From NCBI GenBank assembly GCA_903958265.1, contig CAJBSQ010000493.1, forward strand, positions 1 through 9,260: a DNA stretch of 9,260 nt, in the 5' to 3' direction. The notes under the pieces are model-generated. The model did no database searches. It had not been told where the DNA came from and saw nothing but the letters and a program-made list of their open reading frames with translations. This document shows positions 6,041-9,260 of the stretch, piece by piece. Origin of the DNA: an uncultured Planctomycetaceae bacterium. GTDB taxonomy: Bacteria > Planctomycetota > Planctomycetia > Pirellulales > UBA1268. Position 1 is the stretch's first letter, and each line of letters opens with the position of its first letter. The translations under genes and the position numbers were made by a program.

Positions 6041-7405
6041 ATGACCGGCCTCCGCCTGCTGCTCGCCCTGGGGTGTCTCGTGGCCTGCCGCACCGGGCGG
6101 ACCGCTGACGTGCGCCCCAACGTGATCGTGGTGCTCGTCGACGATCTGGGCTGGAAGGACCTCTCCTGCCAAGGGAGCGACGTTGTCGAGACGCCGCACG
6201 TCGACAGGCTCGCGGCCACGGGCATGCGGTTCACCAGCAGTTATGCCGCCTGCACCGTCTGCTCGCCGACCCGCGCCGCCATGCTGACCGGGCAGTATCC
6301 CGCCCGGCTGCACCTCACCGACTGGATCGCCGGCCACGAGCGGCCGCATGCAAAGCTGACGATCCCCGACTGGACCCAACACCTGCCGCTCGAGACGGTG
6401 ACCGTCACCGAGCGACTCAAGGCCGCCGGCTACGCCACCGCGGCGATCGGCAAGTGGCACCTCGGCGGCCAGGAGTTCTACCCGGAGCATCAGGGCTTCG
6501 ACAGCAACATCGGCGGGACCGACAAGGGACAGCCGCCGAGCTATTTTTCACCGTACGCCATCAGCACGCTCACCGACGGCCCGCCGGGCGAATACCTCAC
6601 CGACCGCGAGGCTTCCGAGGCGGTCGCCTTCATCACGGCCAACCGCGACCGGCCGTTCTTCCTCTACCTGCCGCACCACGGCGTCCATACCCCGATCCAG
6701 GCGAAGCCCGCGGTCGCAGCGAGGTATGCCGCCCAGCAGCCCGGGATGCCTCCCAGGCGGGCCGCCTACGCGGCGATGGTGGAGAGCGTGGACGACGCGC
6801 TGGGCCGCATCCTCGATGTCCTCGATCAGCTCGGCATCCGCGACCGCACCGCAATCGTGTTCACCAGCGATAACGGCGGCCAGGCGTCGCTTACCGACAT
6901 GCAGCCGCTCCGCGCGGGCAAGGGATCGGCCTACGAGGGGGGCGTCCGCGTGCCCTTGATCGTGTCGTGGCCTGGGGTCACCACGCCGGGTACGACCAGC
7001 GATGTGCCGGTGATCACGCCCGACATCCCGGCGACGATCCTCGACCTCACTGCTGCCGGTGCGACGCCGGATCAGCCGCTCGACGGCAGGAGCCTGGCGG
7101 CCGTGCTCCGCGGCGGCCCGCTCGGCCGCGACGCCATCTTCTGGCACTATCCCCACTACCACCCCGGCGGCGCCACGCCCTACTCGGCCATCCGTGCAGG
7201 CGACTGGCGGCTCATTCATTTCCACGAGGACGGCCGCGACGAACTCTACGATCTCGCCGCCGACCCCGGCGAGGCGAATGACCTGGCCGGCTCACAGCCC
7301 GAGCAGGCCGCCGCGCTGCGGACGCGGCTCGACGCCTGGCTCACCGAGGTCGCGGCACAGCTGCCCACACCAAACCCTCATCACGACAGCGCCCGCGACC
7401 GGTGA
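6041..7405 (+). CDS. Secreted type I sulfatase, probable lipoprotein
   Basis: A complete 454-residue formylglycine-dependent sulfatase, normal length for the family. The short N-terminal signal (MTGLRLLLALGCLVAC) ends in LVAC16, a good lipobox, so the enzyme is probably lipid-anchored; cleavage by signal peptidase I near TAD is the alternative. All core motifs are present: RPNVIVVLVDDLG (Asp34, Asp35), C74-S-P-T-R78 followed by AAMLTG, GKWHLGG (Lys138, His140), HHGVHTP (His213, His216), TSDNGG (Asp277, Asn278), LRAGKG (Lys294) and the C-terminal AGDWRLIHFHEDGRDELYDL. ATG 6041 follows AGGAG by 9 nt and begins the signal peptide; the reading frame stays open far upstream, but that part is antisense to the double sulfatase and is not coding. 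It closely resembles domain 2 of that divergent gene (shared runs such as PLRAGKG, YEGG, TSDVPV, HYPHY, LAAD). Substrate unknown. Confidence 0.94.
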   Translation: MTGLRLLLALGCLVACRTGRTADVRPNVIVVLVDDLGWKDLSCQGSDVVETPHVDRLAATGMRFTSSYAACTVCSPTRAAMLTGQYPARLHLTDWIAGHERPHAKLTIPDWTQHLPLETVTVTERLKAAGYATAAIGKWHLGGQEFYPEHQGFDSNIGGTDKGQPPSYFSPYAISTLTDGPPGEYLTDREASEAVAFITANRDRPFFLYLPHHGVHTPIQAKPAVAARYAAQQPGMPPRRAAYAAMVESVDDALGRILDVLDQLGIRDRTAIVFTSDNGGQASLTDMQPLRAGKGSAYEGGVRVPLIVSWPGVTTPGTTSDVPVITPDIPATILDLTAAGATPDQPLDGRSLAAVLRGGPLGRDAIFWHYPHYHPGGATPYSAIRAGDWRLIHFHEDGRDELYDLAADPGEANDLAGSQPEQAAALRTRLDAWLTEVAAQLPTPNPHHDSARDR

Positions 7406-7484
7406 GCCCTCGCGGCTTGCGGACCGGGACCGAGCCGTGTCGAATACGCCCGCGATTCATCCCACCCGTTCTGGAGATCCATCC

Positions 7485-8690
7485 ATGGCCAAGAAGTCCG
7501 TCGCCGCCCTCGACCCCGCCGGCAAGACCATCCTCGTCCGCGTCGACTTCAACGTGCCGCAGGATGACTCCGGGGCCATCACTGACGACCGGCGGATTCG
7601 CATGGCCCTGCCCACGATCAGGTCGATCGTGGACCGCGGCGGGAAGGCCATTTTGATGTCACACCTGGGCCGGCCCGCAGGCAAGGGATTCGAGGCCGAG
7701 TTCTCGCTGGCTCCGGTGGCCACTCGACTCGGGGAACTCCTCGGCACGAACGTCGAGCTCGCCTCCGACACCGGCGGCCCCGACTCCCATGCCAAGGCCC
7801 AGGCCCTGTCGGCGGGTGGCGTGCTCGTCTTGGAGAACGTGCGGTTCAACAAGGGGGAGAAGAAGGGCGATGACAAGGCCTACGTCGACGGCCTTGTCGG
7901 CCTGGCCGATGCCTATGTCAACGACGCCTTCGGCACCTGCCACCGCACCGAGGCAAGCATGCATGCGGTGCCCGCGGCGCTGAAGGCCTCGGGCAAGCCG
8001 GCCGTCGTCGGCTTCCTCGTCGAGAAGGAGATCCAGTACCTCGCCGATGCGATTCGCCGCCCCAGGCGACCGTTCGTGGCGATCCTCGGCGGCAAGAAGG
8101 TGTCGGACAAGATCGCCGTGATCAAAAATCTGCTCTCGATCTGCGACCACGTGCTGATCGGCGGGGCGATGGCCTACACCTTCTCGCTCGCCCAGGGAGG
8201 CAAGACCGGGAAGTCGCTGGTGGAGCCAGACAAGGTCGAACTCGCCAAGGAGCTGATCGCGACGGGAGGCAGCAAGCTCGTGCTGCCCGTCGACACCCAC
8301 TGCGCCGACGACTTTTCCGCGACGGCGAACAAGCAGATCGTGAAGGCCGGCCAGATTCCCGACGGATTCGAGGGCCTCGACATCGGACCGGACACGGCGG
8401 CGGCCTATGCCGCGATCATCCGCTCCGCGGGCACGGTGGTCTGGAACGGACCGATGGGCGTGTTCGAGATGCCTCCGTTCGATGCCGGTACCAAGGCGGT
8501 GGCAGACGCGGTGGCGGCGGCGACCGCGGCAGGCGGAGTGACGATCATCGGTGGCGGCGACTCGGCGGCAGCGGTCGAGCAGCTCGGCTACGCCGACCGG
8601 GTGAGCCACGTGTCAACGGGCGGGGGCGCTTCCCTCGAGATGCTCGAGGGGAAGGCCTTTGAGACCGTCGCCCTCCTCGACGAGGCGTGA
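7485..8690 (+). CDS. pgk: Phosphoglycerate kinase
   Basis: A complete 401-residue phosphoglycerate kinase (EC 2.7.2.3). This cytoplasmic glycolytic/gluconeogenic enzyme transfers phosphate between 1,3-bisphosphoglycerate and ADP to give 3-phosphoglycerate and ATP. The N-terminal domain shows the family signature ILVRVDFNVP (16-25; Asp21 and Asn23 bind substrate), DDRRI (34-38), SHLGRP (59-64) and LENVRF (116-121) with NDAFGTCHR (146-154). The C-terminal nucleotide domain shows AILGGKKVSDKI (199-210, Lys205), the hinge/nucleotide segment WNGPMGVFE (320-328), IIGGGDS (354-360) and STGGGASLE (377-385). Length and motifs are entirely ordinary. The ATG at 7485 is preceded by GGAG (7473-7476) with 8 nt spacing. 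It follows the sulfatase by 79 nt on the same strand with no clear terminator between them, so limited co-transcription is possible, but a functional link is not expected. Confidence 0.98.
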   Translation: MAKKSVAALDPAGKTILVRVDFNVPQDDSGAITDDRRIRMALPTIRSIVDRGGKAILMSHLGRPAGKGFEAEFSLAPVATRLGELLGTNVELASDTGGPDSHAKAQALSAGGVLVLENVRFNKGEKKGDDKAYVDGLVGLADAYVNDAFGTCHRTEASMHAVPAALKASGKPAVVGFLVEKEIQYLADAIRRPRRPFVAILGGKKVSDKIAVIKNLLSICDHVLIGGAMAYTFSLAQGGKTGKSLVEPDKVELAKELIATGGSKLVLPVDTHCADDFSATANKQIVKAGQIPDGFEGLDIGPDTAAAYAAIIRSAGTVVWNGPMGVFEMPPFDAGTKAVADAVAAATAAGGVTIIGGGDSAAAVEQLGYADRVSHVSTGGGASLEMLEGKAFETVALLDEA

Positions 8691-8791
8691 GGGCTGCCGG
8701 ACCGCCAGAACGCCTTCAAGCTATGTGTAGCGTCTTCTACGTCAGCGAGGGCGGGTAGGCGAAGGGGGTCGGCGAACGCTCGAGGAGCCTT

Positions 8792-8807
8792 GGGCGTATC
8801 CTCGCCC
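8792..8807 (+). terminator. Weak hairpin in the convergent pgk/SHD1 intergenic region
   Basis: GGGCG (8792-8796) and CGCCC (8803-8807) can pair as a 5-bp all-GC stem around a 6-nt loop, with TTTT at 8819-8822 eleven bases downstream. A competing 6-bp stem pairs CGAGGA (8781-8786) with TCCTCG (8799-8804). The position, about 100 bp after the pgk stop and between convergent genes, suits a terminator, but the T-run is detached and short, so this is not a typical intrinsic terminator. The rest of 8691-8867 shows no gene or RNA that I can recognise. Confidence 0.25.
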
Positions 8808-8867
8808 GGCGACGAGACTTTTGCCGCCCCCGAGCCGGCGATAGACGTAAACCGAATGCGCTCTCGA

Positions 8868-9260
8868 TCACAGGCCGGCCGTGTCGCCGGTGGCAGGCTT
8901 GCCGGTCCCACCTGCCGTCAACCGCGTCGTGGCCCGCCGGGCGTAGTCACGATCGTGATCGCTGAGCGCCTCGATCGATACTCTCAGCCGACGGCCCGCC
9001 GCAGCGAGTTCGCAGGTGCCATCCTCGCCGACGGCGACGAGCGTTCCAACCACGGCATAGCCGCCGGTGCGGTCGATCCAGCGGCGGACAGGTTCGTTCG
9101 CGCCAGCGGCGTCGAACGGGTCTTCGGTCGCTGGTTCGTCAGCGGCGGGCTCATCGCCGGCCGGCTCGGGAGCGTTGTCCGCGGCGGATGGCTCAGGCAT
9201 CGGCGGCGCGTCGGCCGGAAATGGCGCGACCTCATCGATCGGTGCCGTGGGTCCGCCAGC
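8868..9260 (-). CDS. SHD1 (SLA1 homology domain 1)-like protein, C-terminal 130 residues, cut by window edge
   Basis: The reading frame is open from the right edge of the window to a TGA at 8870-8868. The visible part begins with about 57 residues of low-complexity Pro/Ala/Glu/Asp-rich sequence. It then has a compact domain, VRRWIDRTGGYAVVGTLVAV to LSDHDRDYARR (roughly residues 58-109 of the visible part), and ends in a Gly/Thr/Ala tail. The R-x-W-x-D-x-T-G-x-Y/F opening, the aliphatic strand, the RxLRVxIEALS strand and the closing S-D-x-D-x-x-Y match the SHD1 pattern, a short beta-rich domain first described in the yeast endocytic adaptor Sla1 and common in planctomycete proteins. A Met codon at 9200 has no Shine-Dalgarno and the acidic Pro-rich stretch continues before it, so the true start is probably outside the window. 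The gene converges on pgk. The function is unknown; protein interaction is a guess from the family. Confidence 0.72.
   Translation of the reverse strand, partial: AGGPTAPIDEVAPFPADAPPMPEPSAADNAPEPAGDEPAADEPATEDPFDAAGANEPVRRWIDRTGGYAVVGTLVAVGEDGTCELAAAGRRLRVSIEALSDHDRDYARRATTRLTAGGTGKPATGDTAGL

Noticed and set aside
7411..7435. Possible terminator hairpin CGGCT...AGCCG between the sulfatase and pgk
   Set aside because: Only a 5-bp stem with a 15-nt loop and no T-run; not distinguishable from chance in this base composition.
7659..8609. Minus-strand open frame of 316 codons
   Set aside because: It is antisense to pgk, which shows all family signatures; the translated sequence has no recognisable domain.
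8588..8911. Minus-strand open frame of 107 codons spanning the pgk 3' end and the convergent intergenic region
   Set aside because: It overlaps both pgk and the SHD1 gene, has no Shine-Dalgarno that I can see and no motif. The SHD1 frame explains the right part better.
1..9260. CRISPR arrays, tRNA or rRNA genes, insertion sequences
   Set aside because: No repeated spacer-sized units, no cloverleaf-like or rRNA-like segment and no transposase frame were seen on either strand.

Overview
The window is very GC-rich, densely coded bacterial DNA that looks planctomycete (Pirellula/Lacipirellula-like). The supporting signs are several secreted type I sulfatases in tandem, a BamB/PQQ-type beta-propeller protein beginning N-W-P-N-W-R-G-P just after its signal peptide, a ThuA-domain protein, and a protein with an SHD1 (SLA1 homology 1) domain. 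This lineage assignment is inference from gene content, not from a marker phylogeny.

Layout. On the minus strand, reading from about 5893 down to 1, four genes run in one direction with short gaps: a 930-residue protein made of two sulfatase domains fused in one frame (5893-3101), a beta-propeller protein (3055-1769), a ThuA-like protein (1769-618, start overlapping the previous stop as TGATG), and a sulfatase cut by the window edge (568-1). The gaps are 45 nt, a 1-nt overlap and 49 nt, so this is most likely one operon. A 147-bp divergent intergenic region (5894-6040) contains a perfect 12-bp palindrome. On the plus strand follow another sulfatase (6041-7405), probably a lipoprotein, and phosphoglycerate kinase (7485-8690). 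A 177-bp convergent intergenic region separates pgk from the C-terminal part of an SHD1-domain gene on the minus strand that runs off the right edge (9260-8868).

How the genes work together. Three genes encode four sulfatase domains, all with export signals. They are likely to remove sulfate esters from sulfated polysaccharides outside the cytoplasm, and the ThuA and propeller proteins are frequent companions of such genes in planctomycetes. No glycoside hydrolase, transporter, regulator or formylglycine-generating enzyme is in the window, so the substrate cannot be named. pgk is a central glycolysis gene and probably marks the edge of the sulfatase cluster. The most unusual item is the double sulfatase, whose first domain departs from the canonical active-site motifs while its second domain keeps them. 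The second domain also closely resembles the divergent plus-strand sulfatase, which suggests duplication and fusion.
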